From positions 1-64,000 of the forward strand of contig JAMOWA010000018.1 in NCBI GenBank assembly GCA_027061805.1: a stretch of 64,000 bases of DNA. Direction: 5' to 3'. This document shows, one piece after another, positions 43,926-55,187 of the stretch (position 1 is the first letter of the stretch; each line of letters opens with the position of its first letter). The translations under genes and the position numbers were made by a program. The notes below the pieces were generated by a model. The model was not told where the DNA came from. It saw nothing but the letters and a program-made list of their open reading frames with translations, and ran no database searches. This DNA is from Thermoanaerobaculia bacterium (GTDB lineage Bacteria; Acidobacteriota; Thermoanaerobaculia; Thermoanaerobaculales; Sulfomarinibacteraceae).

Positions 43926-44166
43926 GAAGGGGTCCGGCCCGATCGGGCTCCTCCGCGCTCCCGGCGCGGGGCGGGGCGCACGCGGGCGGCCGGGACCATG
44001 GTGGTGGCCAGGTAGGGGCCGGGGATCAGGCGTTCGAGCCACGGGGGCCGGGCCCACCAGGGTCCGGGCTTCGGGGTCGCCTCCCGCCGGTTCCGCCTTC
44101 GTGTGGTCACCCGCGCATGGTACCGCAGCGTCAGGGGATCGGGTGGCCCCGGTACAATGGTCTTCC

Positions 44167-46467
44167 GTGAGCGGAAACGATTCCCCCTCGTGGCGGGAGA
44201 GGTTCGACGATCTCCGCCGCCGCCGGCCAGATCTCGCGGAACGTGTCTGCCGTACCCTCCTGACCGACATGCACCGCAAGGGGCTCGTGGACCTGGACGA
44301 GCTGGACGACGAGTTCGCGCTCCTGCTGAAGCTGGGCATCAAGCGGCGGAAGGAGGACCCCAACCGCCCCATGCCCCAGCTGCCCTCGGGGTCCAGCCGG
44401 ACCCTCTACGAGCTGGCCCTCAAGCATGCCGAGCGGCACATGAGCCCGGAGGAGATCAACGCCACCATCCTGCTCACGGAGAAGCGCCATCTGGGCTACG
44501 AGGTCTCGCGCTCCGCCGAGGACCCCGAGACCTCCCTGGAGCTCCTCCGGGAGCGGATCCACGAGTTCCTGGATTTCGCCCCGGGCGAGGCGGTCATCCC
44601 TCCCGAGGACGTCATCGGGACCCGGGCGGCGCTGGTGCGCCGCCTGCTCACCGAGCAGCTGGACTTCATCTCGGTGGCCAAGCGCTACGTGAAGGTGCGG
44701 GACTTTGCCGAGGTCCTGGACCACATGATCCCCACCGACGGCAACCTGGGCCGGCTGGGGGGCAAGGCGGCCGGGCTCGTGCTGGCCCGCTCCATCATCC
44801 AGCGGGCCCAGGAGGAGAAGGACTTCCCCGAGGAGATCGCCTTCCCGGAGTCCTGGTTCATCCCCTCCAACGGGATCCTGGAGTTCATGGAGCACAACGG
44901 GCTCGAGGACCTGATCAACGTGAAATACCGTCCGGTGGAGGAGGTGCGGCAGGAGTACCCCCTGGTCCAGCGGCTGTTCAAGTCGAGCGCCTTCCCGGCC
45001 ACCCTCCACAACGGTCTGGCCGAGATGCTGGAACGCGCCGGCGAGGGGCCCCTGGTGGTGCGGTCGTCGAGCCTCCTGGAGGACCGGATCGGCCACGCCT
45101 TCTCCGGCAAGTACAAGAGCCTCTTCATCGCCAACCGCGGCACGCCCGAGCAGCGCCTGGAGGAGCTGGAGGACGCCATTGCGGAGGTCTACGCCTCCAT
45201 CTTCGGGCCCGACCCCATCGAGTACCGCCGGGAGCGGGGCCTCCTGGACTTCCAGGAGCAGATGGGCATCCTGATCCAGCGGGTGGTGGGTGTGGAGCTG
45301 GGCGGCATGGTGTTCCCCATCCTGGCGGGGGTGGGGTTCTCCCTGTGCGAGATGCGGTGGGCCTCCCGCATCAAGCGGACGGACGGCATGGCCCGGCTCG
45401 TGGTGGGCCTCGGCACCCGGGCCGTGGACCGTACCGGGGACGACTACCCCATGCTGGTGGCCCTGGAGCAGCCGACCCTCCGGGCGGTCCAGCAGCCGGA
45501 CGAGATCTACCGCTACAGCCAGCACACGGTGGATGTCATGGACGTGGAGAGGGGAGAGTTCGTCTCCCTGCCGCTCGTGGGGTTCATGGAGCGCGTGGGA
45601 CGGCGGTTCCCCATGGCCAACAAGGTGTTCTCCCTGTACCGCGAAGGCCAGATCCTGCCGCTCATCGGCGTCATGGCCCAGTTCGAGCCCCACGAGCTGG
45701 TGGTGACCTTCGACGGGCTCCTGCGATCGGATTTCCCGGGCCGGCTCAAGAAGATCCTGGACATCCTGGAGGAGGGGCTCGGTGAGCCGGTGGACATCGA
45801 GTTCGCCCACGACGGCACGGCCTTCCACCTGCTCCAGTGCCGGGCCCTGAGCCACCGGGCCTCGGCCCAGCGGGAACCCATCCCGGTGAACGTTCCCGAC
45901 GAACGGAAGATCTTCTCCGCCAACCGGTACGTGCAGACCGGCCAGATCCGGGACCAGGAGTGGATCGTCCTGGTGGACCCGAGGGACTACGAGAGGCTCC
46001 CCTCCGAGGACGCCATCCGCAGGGTGGCCCAGGCCGTGGGGGCCGTCAACAGGACCCTGCCCGCCCGGAAGTTCATCCTCATGGGGCCGGGCCGCTGGGG
46101 GAGCCGGGGCGATCTCCGGCTGGGCGTTCCCATCACCTACGCCGACATCTGCCACACCTCCCTGCTGGTGGAGATCGCCCGGAAGAAGGGATCCTACCTG
46201 CCCGACGTCTCCTTCGGGACCCACTTCTTCAACGACCTGGTGGAGTCCCAGATCGCCTACCTCCCCCTCTACCCGGATGACGAGGACGTGGTCTGGAACG
46301 ACGACTTCCTCCTGGGCTCCCCCAGCTCCCTGGGCCTCGTGGTCCCCGAGTTCGCCGACATGGAGGAGGTGGTCCGCCTCATCAACGTGCCGGAGGTCTC
46401 CGGCGGCCTGCGCCTCCAGATCGTCATGGACGGTGAGGAGGACCGGGCCCTGGCCTACCTGGAGTAG
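44167..46467 (+). CDS. PEP/pyruvate-binding (PPDK_N) domain protein lacking the phosphohistidine and PEP domains
   Basis: 766 residues from GTG 44167, where TACAAT ends 8 nt upstream and no Shine-Dalgarno sequence is present. A helical N-terminal region (about 1-180) is followed by a PPDK_N-type ATP-grasp core: GNLGRLGGKAAGLVLARSII, GPLVVRSSSLLEDRIGHAFS, GKYKSLFIANRG, and near the end ARKFILMGPGRWGSRGD. The swivelling His domain (TxGGxxSHxAI) and the TIM-barrel PEP domain of PpsA/PpdK are absent, so it cannot be a normal PEP synthase. It may be a phosphotransferase of another kind or a regulatory ATP-grasp protein. Confidence 0.85.
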   Translation: MSGNDSPSWRERFDDLRRRRPDLAERVCRTLLTDMHRKGLVDLDELDDEFALLLKLGIKRRKEDPNRPMPQLPSGSSRTLYELALKHAERHMSPEEINATILLTEKRHLGYEVSRSAEDPETSLELLRERIHEFLDFAPGEAVIPPEDVIGTRAALVRRLLTEQLDFISVAKRYVKVRDFAEVLDHMIPTDGNLGRLGGKAAGLVLARSIIQRAQEEKDFPEEIAFPESWFIPSNGILEFMEHNGLEDLINVKYRPVEEVRQEYPLVQRLFKSSAFPATLHNGLAEMLERAGEGPLVVRSSSLLEDRIGHAFSGKYKSLFIANRGTPEQRLEELEDAIAEVYASIFGPDPIEYRRERGLLDFQEQMGILIQRVVGVELGGMVFPILAGVGFSLCEMRWASRIKRTDGMARLVVGLGTRAVDRTGDDYPMLVALEQPTLRAVQQPDEIYRYSQHTVDVMDVERGEFVSLPLVGFMERVGRRFPMANKVFSLYREGQILPLIGVMAQFEPHELVVTFDGLLRSDFPGRLKKILDILEEGLGEPVDIEFAHDGTAFHLLQCRALSHRASAQREPIPVNVPDERKIFSANRYVQTGQIRDQEWIVLVDPRDYERLPSEDAIRRVAQAVGAVNRTLPARKFILMGPGRWGSRGDLRLGVPITYADICHTSLLVEIARKKGSYLPDVSFGTHFFNDLVESQIAYLPLYPDDEDVVWNDDFLLGSPSSLGLVVPEFADMEEVVRLINVPEVSGGLRLQIVMDGEEDRALAYLE

Positions 46468-46488
46468 CCTCCCCCACCCACGAGGAAC

Positions 46489-46510
46489 GGGGCGGCCCGG
46501 AGGCCGCCCC
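46489..46510. terminator. Bidirectional terminator hairpin
   Basis: GGGGCGGCC-CGGA-GGCCGCCCC, a 9-bp perfect stem in the 47-bp gap between convergent genes. Confidence 0.6.
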
Positions 46511-46514
46511 TGGA

Positions 46515-47900
46515 TCATCCGTCGTTGCCGTCGCCGGGTGGTGGCGAGGGGCTCGGCGTGGGTTCCACGCCGCGGAGGGCGTCGAGGTTCTCGAAGAGCT
46601 TCGCCGCACCGTCCCGGTCCACGCTCATGACGGTGTCGCGGGCGTCCACCACCGCCAGCGCACGGCCCCCGGCGGTGAAGGGCTCCTGGAAGGTGAAGGT
46701 GACCTTCCGGGGCTTGTCCTGGCCCCCGTCGGCGGAGAGTGTCAGCGTGATCCTCCCGATCTCCGGGGTCCCGGTCCTGACGAGGTCGAAGTCCAGGGCC
46801 TTCATGGAGGCCAGGGCGTTGAGGCGCCTGAGCACCTCGGCGCCGTCGGCGTCCCCGCCGTCGGCGGTCTTCCAGACGCCGTCCTTCCGCTCGAGCTCCA
46901 CGGTGGTGTCGCCCGAGGAGAACGCGACCTTCTCCACGTCCCACGAGCTGAAGGGGTAGAGCACGTGGGAGCGCCAGAGGACCGGGGCGCGGCCGAGCCT
47001 GAGCTCGGCGTTGTCGCCCACCCAGAACAGGTCCTTCCCGTCCCGCCGGCAGGCCACCTGCTTCGAGCCGTCGCGCTCCTCGACCCTGCCGAACTCCAGC
47101 CGGACCGGGGCCTTGCCCTCGGTCCGCACGATGGTGACCACGTACCGCGGCCGGTCCAGGCCGAGCTCCGCGGGGTCGGTGTCCCCGTCGAGGAAGGTCT
47201 TGACCCGGAGGGCGTTGAGGTCGGCAATGAGATCCTCCACGTGGGTCCGGTCCGCCAGGTCCTCGAGCGGCTCCAGCAGCTTCCACAGGCCACCGTCCCG
47301 GACCACCTCGATGCGGTCCTTCCCCTTCTTGAGGATCTTCAGGTCGGCCACCTGGTCGGCGAAGAGGTCCACCACGTCCCGGGAGCGCCAGTCGTCGAGC
47401 CCCCTGTCCAGGTCGGTGACGAACCATCCGGTGGTGATGAGGACGTTGCCATCGCCCCGGCTCACGGCACGGTCGCTTCCCAGGGCGGTCTTCGAGCCCA
47501 CCGCCAGCTCCCAGTGGCCGCCGTCCTTCCCGGTGAGCGTCACCCGGATCTCCGGCTCGTCCAGCCCGTAGGCCGTGGGATCGACCTCGTCCCTTCCGAG
47601 GGACCGGTTGACCTTGAGGTTGCCCAGGGCCGTGAGCAGGGAGCCCACGGAGGTGTCGTCGGCCCGGGTCTCGATGGGGGCGGTGAGGTACCAGTCCCCG
47701 TCCCGTTTCTCGAGGGTGAAGTCACCGTGGGCGTTGTGGATCTCGAGGCCCGTCACCGCGTCGCGGTCGAAATCGGGAAAGACCTTGTCGGCCCGCTGCT
47801 TCGCCTGGTCGGTGGTGGGCATGTGGCGCTCCACCAGGAGGATCCAGGCTCCGAGGGCCACCACCAGCACGGCCAGGACGACGAGGCGAGAGGTCTTCAT
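46515..47900 (-). CDS. DUF4340 domain protein
   Basis: 461 residues. One N-terminal membrane anchor (LVVLAVLVVALGAWILLVERH) is followed by a periplasmic region with the repeated DUF4340 pattern: VTGLEIHNAHGDFTLEKRDG and later IEVVRDGGLWKLLEPLEDLA, WKTADGG. DUF4340 proteins are routinely encoded after GldG-type genes of this ABC module. It is the last gene of the four-gene unit, 10 bp after gldG. Confidence 0.9.
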   Translation of the reverse strand: MKTSRLVVLAVLVVALGAWILLVERHMPTTDQAKQRADKVFPDFDRDAVTGLEIHNAHGDFTLEKRDGDWYLTAPIETRADDTSVGSLLTALGNLKVNRSLGRDEVDPTAYGLDEPEIRVTLTGKDGGHWELAVGSKTALGSDRAVSRGDGNVLITTGWFVTDLDRGLDDWRSRDVVDLFADQVADLKILKKGKDRIEVVRDGGLWKLLEPLEDLADRTHVEDLIADLNALRVKTFLDGDTDPAELGLDRPRYVVTIVRTEGKAPVRLEFGRVEERDGSKQVACRRDGKDLFWVGDNAELRLGRAPVLWRSHVLYPFSSWDVEKVAFSSGDTTVELERKDGVWKTADGGDADGAEVLRRLNALASMKALDFDLVRTGTPEIGRITLTLSADGGQDKPRKVTFTFQEPFTAGGRALAVVDARDTVMSVDRDGAAKLFENLDALRGVEPTPSPSPPPGDGNDG

Positions 47901-47910
47901 GGCCGCCTCC

Positions 47911-49410
47911 TCAGTGGCGCCGCCGCCGCCACACCAGGATGCCCGCGAGAATGGCGGCCAGCGGCATGAACACCAGGGTGATCAGAAGGATGAGCTGCAT
48001 CTGCTGCCGGGAGAGGAAGAGGTTGACCTGCTCCACCTCCCGGGGTGGGATGCCCAGGGACTCGTCCCGCTGGACCAGCCAGTTGAAGATGTTGAGCGCC
48101 AGGGTCAGGTTGCCGGCGTTCTCGATCTGGCCGTCCACCAGGAAGTCGGAGTCGCCCACGGCCACGAGGCGGTAGCCGTTGCCGTTCCCCTCGGCCCCGT
48201 CCCCGCTGGAGGGTTCCTCCGTGTCCCCGGCGGCCTTCCCCGGCTTCGACTGCTCCACGGCCACGGCCACGGTGACCGGGCCGGGCGTGTCGGCGTCGTC
48301 CTTCTCCACGGGCCTGCCCAGCAGGAGTTGCTTCAGGTTGGTCTCGCCCCAGCCGTCGGCGGAGGTCTGGATCAGCGCCCTGGAGGTGTACTCGTTCCCT
48401 CCCGGCAGGGCCTTGAGCGAGCGGGCCACGGGGAAGAGCACCGCGAGCCCCTCGAGGCTCCTGGTGATCGGGTGCGTCTGGAAGTCGGTCAGGTAGACCG
48501 CCGAGAGGTCGAAGAAGGGCAGGCGCCGGGAGGGGTCGATGACCAGGTCGTCGTGGACCTCCACGCCGTGGTCGGCCAGGAAGGGCTCCAGCCGTGTGGA
48601 CTTCATGGTGCCGTCACGGTCGATGAGCGGGTCCAGGCAGACCAGCAGGCGCCCGCCTCCGGCCACCCAGTCGGTCAGCAGCTGGACCTCGTTGGCCGCG
48701 AAGGGCGCGGTGGGCCCCAGGATGGCCAGGGCGTCGGCGTCCTCCGGGATGCTTCCCCCCAGGAGGGAGGTGTCCGCCGTCTCCATGTTCTCCCGCTTGA
48801 GGCTTTCCTTGAGCGCCCGGAGGCTGCGGCCGGTGGCCGTGCTCTTGAGCGAGGCCTCGCCGTGGCCGGTGACGAAGTAGACCCGGGGGACCTTGGGGGC
48901 CACCAGCGAGAGGATGGCCGAGGTGAACTGCTCCTCGCCCTTGAAGGCCTTGAGCGCCGGCCCCTGTCCCATCTGGAGGCCGCTGTAGTCGTACTCGGCC
49001 ATCTGGTCGGAGCTCACGTACTTGGTGCGGTCGCCCACGGCGAAGACCACGGTGTTGGCCACGGAGATGCCGAACTGCTCGGCCAGCTGCCGCGTCTTCA
49101 GCGGCTCCTTGTCCGGGTCGATGTACTCCACCTGGATCCGGTCGGTGACCGCCGCGTAGCGGTCGAGGAGCTCGTGGACCTGCTCGTAGAGGGGGCTCGC
49201 CGGTGTCATGAAGACCACCACCCTCACGTCCTCACCCAGGTCCTTGAGGATGTTCTCGGTCTTCTCGGACAGGGTGTAGAGGTGGGAGGAGGTCCAGTCG
49301 GAGCGGACCCAGTGCCGGGCCCCGATCCAGTTGACCATGAAGGCCAGGGCGATCACCAGGATCACGCCGGCGGTCCCGGTGGCGGTCGAGCGGATGGCGT
49401 GCTTTCTCAC
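47911..49410 (-). CDS. GldG-type ABC transporter accessory protein
   Basis: 499 residues. An N-terminal membrane helix (GVILVIALAFMVNWIGA), a GldG-like/ABC_transp_aux extracytoplasmic domain (TLSEKTENILKDLGEDVRVV, then LLDRYAAVTDRIQVEYIDPD and GPTAPFAANEVQLL) and a C-terminal helix (MQLILLITLVFMPLAAILAG) followed by WRRRRH. GldG works with GldA/GldF; in Bacteroidetes these support gliding, but homologues occur widely in non-gliders. It starts 4 bp after the permease stop. Confidence 0.9.
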   Translation of the reverse strand: MRKHAIRSTATGTAGVILVIALAFMVNWIGARHWVRSDWTSSHLYTLSEKTENILKDLGEDVRVVVFMTPASPLYEQVHELLDRYAAVTDRIQVEYIDPDKEPLKTRQLAEQFGISVANTVVFAVGDRTKYVSSDQMAEYDYSGLQMGQGPALKAFKGEEQFTSAILSLVAPKVPRVYFVTGHGEASLKSTATGRSLRALKESLKRENMETADTSLLGGSIPEDADALAILGPTAPFAANEVQLLTDWVAGGGRLLVCLDPLIDRDGTMKSTRLEPFLADHGVEVHDDLVIDPSRRLPFFDLSAVYLTDFQTHPITRSLEGLAVLFPVARSLKALPGGNEYTSRALIQTSADGWGETNLKQLLLGRPVEKDDADTPGPVTVAVAVEQSKPGKAAGDTEEPSSGDGAEGNGNGYRLVAVGDSDFLVDGQIENAGNLTLALNIFNWLVQRDESLGIPPREVEQVNLFLSRQQMQLILLITLVFMPLAAILAGILVWRRRRH

Positions 49411-49414
49411 GGTG

Positions 49415-50158
49415 TCACCTCCCCTTCTTCACCTGGAGCGAGACCGCGGCGAGGTAGAGGAACAGGAGCCCGCCCGAGAGCGTGTACACCACGTGGCGGG
49501 TGTCCACGATGCCGCGGGAGAAGTCGTCCATCTGGGTCCAGAGGTTCATGTAGGTCAGCGCGTCCTTGAAGAACGACGAGGACAGGAACAGCTGGTCCAG
49601 CAGGCCCACCGAAAAGAGCAGCACCATGGCCGCGAACGCGAGGATGGCGGCGATGAGCTGGTTCCGGGTGAGCGTGGACATGGACGTTCCCACGCCCAGG
49701 AAGAGGAAGCCCAGGAGGAACACCCCCAGGTAGCCGGAGGCCACGGGCCCCAGGTCGATGGCGGTGTACCGCTTGAGGATGATCACGTAGACCACCGTGG
49801 GCAGCCACAGCACCACGTAGAAGAGCAGGGCCGCCAGGAACTTGCCGGCGATCACCTGCCCCTCGGTGATGGGGGCGGTGAGCAGGGGCTCGATGGTGCC
49901 GGAACGCCTCTCCTCGGCGATCAGCCGCATGGTGATCACCGGGACCACGAAGAGCAGGAAGAGCCAGAAGAAGATGGTGCCCCCGAAGAAGAGCCTCAGG
50001 GGGGTCATGGCCTGGGTCCTGGGGTCGTTGAGGAAGGAGACGATCAGGTAGAAGATGTAGCCCTGCAGCAGCAGGAAGGCCGTGAGGACCATGTACGCCA
50101 GGGGCGACGAGAAGTAGGCGATGAGCTCACGGCGGATCAGTGCCAGGATCTTGCGCAT
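49415..50158 (-). CDS. ABC-2 type transporter permease (GldF-like)
   Basis: 247 residues with six membrane helices (YMVLTAFLLLQGYIFYLIVSF, LFFGGTIFFWLFLLFVVPVI, FLAALLFYVVLWLPTVVYVI and others). The conserved cytosolic ITMRLIAEERRSGTIEPLLT motif is the coupling segment of ABC-2 permeases. It lies 1 nt after the ATPase stop, so the subunits are co-translated. Confidence 0.92.
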   Translation of the reverse strand: MRKILALIRRELIAYFSSPLAYMVLTAFLLLQGYIFYLIVSFLNDPRTQAMTPLRLFFGGTIFFWLFLLFVVPVITMRLIAEERRSGTIEPLLTAPITEGQVIAGKFLAALLFYVVLWLPTVVYVIILKRYTAIDLGPVASGYLGVFLLGFLFLGVGTSMSTLTRNQLIAAILAFAAMVLLFSVGLLDQLFLSSSFFKDALTYMNLWTQMDDFSRGIVDTRHVVYTLSGGLLFLYLAAVSLQVKKGR

Positions 50159-50159
50159 C

Positions 50160-51134
50160 TCACACCTCCTCCGCGGCGGCGACCGCCTCGGGTTCTGCGG
50201 AGGGCTCCCGGTCCTCCTCCCGGGTGGTCAGCCGGACGAAGATGTCCTCCAGGGAGGCCCTCTCTGAGCTCATCTCGGTGAGGACCCACCCGCGCTCCAC
50301 GGCCAGGCGGAAGACGGGCTCCCGGGGATCCTCCTCGCCGGAGTGCTCCAGGGTGAAGCGCCCGTCTCCCGTGGGTGTCACCCGGATCACGCCGGGGAGC
50401 CGGGAGAGGGCCTCGGCGGCCTCATTGTCGGCGCCCCGGAGCTCCACCCGGATGGCGGGGTTGCCCACGAAACGGCTCCGGAGGTCGTCCGGGCTGCCGT
50501 CGGCCACGATGCGGCCCCTGTCGATGATGAGCACCCGCTCGCACACCTGCTCCACCTCGGGCAGGATGTGGGTGGAGAGGATCACGGTGTGGTCCCGTCC
50601 GAGCTCGATGATCAGCTCCCGGATCTTGATGATCTGGTTGGGGTCGAGACCCACGGTGGGCTCGTCCAGGATGAGCACGGGGGGGCGATGGATGAGGGCG
50701 CCGGCCAGGCCCACCCGCTGGCGGAAACCCTTGGACAGCGTGCCGATCACCTGGCGCCGCACCTCGCCCAGCATGCACCGGTCCACCACGTACTCGGTGT
50801 TGGCGCGGATCTCCGAGCGGGGAACGTCCTCGATGTCGGCGCGGAACCGGAGGTACTCGTCCACCCGCATCTCCGGGTAGAGGGGGACGTTCTCCGGGAG
50901 GTAGCCCACCTCACGCCGGAGCCCCACGGGGTCGGCGTCCAGGTCGATGCCGGCCACCACCACCCGGCCCGCCGTGGGCGGGAGGAAGGCTGTCAGCATC
51001 CGCATGGTGGTGGTCTTGCCCGCACCGTTGGGCCCGAGGAACCCGAGGACCTGCCCCTCGGGCACGAAGAAGGACAGGTCGTCCACCACCGGGACGTCCA
51101 CGAAGACCTTGGAAAGGTTTTCCACTTCGATCAT
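50160..51134 (-). CDS. ABC transporter ATP-binding protein (GldA-like)
   Basis: 324 residues from ATG 51134. Walker A GPNGAGKTTTMR, Q-loop in GYLPENVPLYPEM, signature LSKGFRQRVGLAGA, Walker B VLILDEPTVGLDPNQ and the H-loop ILSTHILPE are all present. The C-terminal extension (about 225-324) resembles the regulatory tail of GldA/CcmA-like proteins. It is first in the ATPase-permease-GldG-DUF4340 unit. The ORF-track extension upstream has no similarity. Confidence 0.95.
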   Translation of the reverse strand: MIEVENLSKVFVDVPVVDDLSFFVPEGQVLGFLGPNGAGKTTTMRMLTAFLPPTAGRVVVAGIDLDADPVGLRREVGYLPENVPLYPEMRVDEYLRFRADIEDVPRSEIRANTEYVVDRCMLGEVRRQVIGTLSKGFRQRVGLAGALIHRPPVLILDEPTVGLDPNQIIKIRELIIELGRDHTVILSTHILPEVEQVCERVLIIDRGRIVADGSPDDLRSRFVGNPAIRVELRGADNEAAEALSRLPGVIRVTPTGDGRFTLEHSGEEDPREPVFRLAVERGWVLTEMSSERASLEDIFVRLTTREEDREPSAEPEAVAAAEEV

Positions 51135-51308
51135 GGGCTCGAACCTCCTCCTGGCACGACCTGACCGGGGGTCGCCGTGAAGCCCTCCCGCGGGCCTCCG
51201 GGACCCGCCCGGCCGATGTTCGAAAAGCAAGAATCCTGCCGGATCCGGGGCCGAGACGACCGCTTTCCGACCTGCTTCCGGCGTCGTTTCGGCACCGGAG
51301 CGCCAATT

Positions 51309-51905
51309 CTACACGCCGTGGTCCCCCAGGGACGTCACCAGGAACATGAGGGTGGTGGACCCCAGGGTAAACTCGGACTGGTGCGTGAGCCGGACCTGGT
51401 CGATCCGCTCCCCGGCGAACCACGTGCCGTTGGTGGAACCCAGGTCCGTGAGCGTTCCCTCGTCGTCCCGGATCTCCAGCATGGCGTGGCGGCGGGAGAC
51501 CTCGGCGTCCCGCACCTGGACGTCCATGCTGGAGCCACGGCCCAGGTAGATCCGGGGTCTGGTGATGGTATGGACGGAGCCCGCATCGGGACCGGTGAGC
51601 ACCGCCAGCGAGTACCTGAAGTCGCGGGAGAGGGGGGGCAGGTCGGGAAGCTCGGGTGCCTCGGGCTCCTGGGTGCGCCGGGCGGCGGGGGCGGCCGTGC
51701 CGGGCGCCCCCGGGGCCGATCCGGTGGAGTCGAGGCTCTCCGCCGAGGGGTTCCTCACGTCGAAGATGTCACCGCACCTCGGACACTTGAGCTTGCGCCT
51801 CGCCGCGCCGCCGAAGCGCACCTCGTCGTACCGGTAGACGGTTCTGCATTGTGGGCAGGTGACCTTCACTGGCTCCCCCGGCTCGTGTTCCTGTTGGTCT
51901 TCCAT
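51309..51905 (-). CDS. Zinc-ribbon plus FHA domain protein
   Basis: 198 residues from ATG 51905. An N-terminal MJ0042-like zinc ribbon (VTCPQCRTVYRYDEVRFGGA then KLKCPRCGDIFDV, about 14-50) is followed by a Pro/Ala-rich linker and a C-terminal FHA domain (GRGSSMDVQVRDAEVSRRHA, then LTDLGSTNGTWFAGERI). FHA domains bind phosphothreonine peptides. No kinase gene is adjacent. It lies upstream of the ABC unit in the same direction with a 174-bp gap. Confidence 0.9.
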   Translation of the reverse strand: MEDQQEHEPGEPVKVTCPQCRTVYRYDEVRFGGAARRKLKCPRCGDIFDVRNPSAESLDSTGSAPGAPGTAAPAARRTQEPEAPELPDLPPLSRDFRYSLAVLTGPDAGSVHTITRPRIYLGRGSSMDVQVRDAEVSRRHAMLEIRDDEGTLTDLGSTNGTWFAGERIDQVRLTHQSEFTLGSTTLMFLVTSLGDHGV

Positions 51906-51948
51906 GGTAGCACCGTCGTGGAGGGAGGAATCTGGCAGCAGGTAACAT

Positions 51949-52061
51949 GTGAGCCGATTGCACGAGTCCTGGATCGAGACCGATTCCCGGGACACCGGCC
52001 CCCACCCATCCGGGAATATGAACCACGGATCCTGAGGATTTCACGGATCAGAAAGAAGATA
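51949..52061 (+). repeat. 113-bp dispersed repeat, copy B
   Basis: Ungapped counterpart of 31995-32107, here upstream of the FHA gene. Shared blocks include GAGTCCTGGATCGAG and GAACCACGGAT. Confidence 0.7.
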
Positions 52062-52258
52062 ACGAAGACTGGGGTGTACTTTCCGTGTCCCGCCAGACCG
52101 GTGAGGATGCCCGTCCGGGGAGTCGCGCATGGAGCTCATGCCTGTCCGAGATGGAAGTGGCGCGAATCACGGCGGAGGTTCATCGTCCGGCCCCGGGAAG
52201 CACCTCCGGTTGCCGTGGTAGCGTGAGGCGGGCCGGGACCGCCGGCCGGGGAGGGGCC

Positions 52259-53017
52259 ATGCTCGAGACCGTCCAGCACGATGAGATCCTGGAGATCAGG
52301 CTCGCCCGGCCGCCGGCCAACGCCCTGGACACCGGGCTCCTGCGGGCCCTGGACGGGGCCCTGCGGGAGGCGGAGGCGGGCGGGGCCGCCGGCGTGGTCC
52401 TCTCGGGGAGGCCCGGCCTGTTCACGGGCGGGCTGGACCTGCCGTTCCTGATCGGGCTCTCCCGGGAGGAGATCCTGGAGCCCTTCACGGCGTTCTTCGA
52501 GCTCCTGGCCACCGCCGCGCGCCTGGAGATCCCCCTGGCCGCCGCCATCACCGGCCACAGCCCCGCCGGCGGGGCCGTGATCGCCCAGTTCTGCGACCTC
52601 CGGGTGATGGCGTGGGGCGAGTTCCTCATCGGCTTCTCCGAGGCCCAGATCGGGGTGGTGATGCCCCGGTCCCTGGTGCAGGTCATCGCCCTGCGCCTGG
52701 GCTGGGCCACCATGGCCGACCTGGTGGTGAGCGGCCGCCTGGTGGGCCCGGAGGAGGCCCTCGAGCTCGGCATCGTGGACGGGCTGGCCGAGCCGGAGCA
52801 GGTGGTGGAGACCGCCGTGGCCCGCCTCGGGAAGCTCCTGTCCGTCCCGCGCGAGGCGATGCTCGAAACCCGGCGCCGTGTGCGCAGGCCCCTGGTGGAG
52901 GCCATGGCCACCGGCATCGAGGAGGACACCGCGAGCTTCGTGGACTGGTGGTTCCACCCGGAGACCCAGGCGGCCCTGAAGGCCGCCGTGGCCCGGCTCA
53001 CCGGACGGGGACGCTGA
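52259..53017 (+). CDS. Enoyl-CoA hydratase/isomerase family protein
   Basis: 252 residues of the crotonase superfamily, which act on acyl-CoA thioesters. From ATG 52259: EIRLARPPANALDTGLLRAL, GVVLSGRPGLFTGGLDLPFL (first oxyanion-hole segment), ITGHSPAGGAVIAQFCDLRV (second) and GFSEAQIGVVMP. The usual second catalytic Glu region reads AQIGVVMPRSL, where hydratases tend to have E/GxxPG, so hydratase activity is not assured; an isomerase is possible. Convergent with the S9 peptidase 6 bp downstream. Confidence 0.85.
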   Translation: MLETVQHDEILEIRLARPPANALDTGLLRALDGALREAEAGGAAGVVLSGRPGLFTGGLDLPFLIGLSREEILEPFTAFFELLATAARLEIPLAAAITGHSPAGGAVIAQFCDLRVMAWGEFLIGFSEAQIGVVMPRSLVQVIALRLGWATMADLVVSGRLVGPEEALELGIVDGLAEPEQVVETAVARLGKLLSVPREAMLETRRRVRRPLVEAMATGIEEDTASFVDWWFHPETQAALKAAVARLTGRGR

Positions 53018-53023
53018 GGCGCC

Positions 53024-55096
<2,073 letters not shown>

Positions 55097-55187
55097 GGAA
55101 ACCTCCCGGCCCGCGGTGGCGGGCGCCCCCAATGGTACCGCGGCCAGCCCCCTCGCCGCGCAGCGGGGGTGGCGCCGGGCCCCCGGG

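Noticed and set aside
43922-44110. 62-aa minus-strand ORF between gdhA and the PPDK-N gene
   Set aside because: Arg/Pro-rich, overlaps the gdhA stop and has no ribosome-binding site; a real small gene cannot be fully excluded.
44131-47427. 1098-aa minus-strand ORF
   Set aside because: Antisense of the PPDK-N gene fused to an alternative frame of DUF4340; His/Gly/Val-rich shadow.
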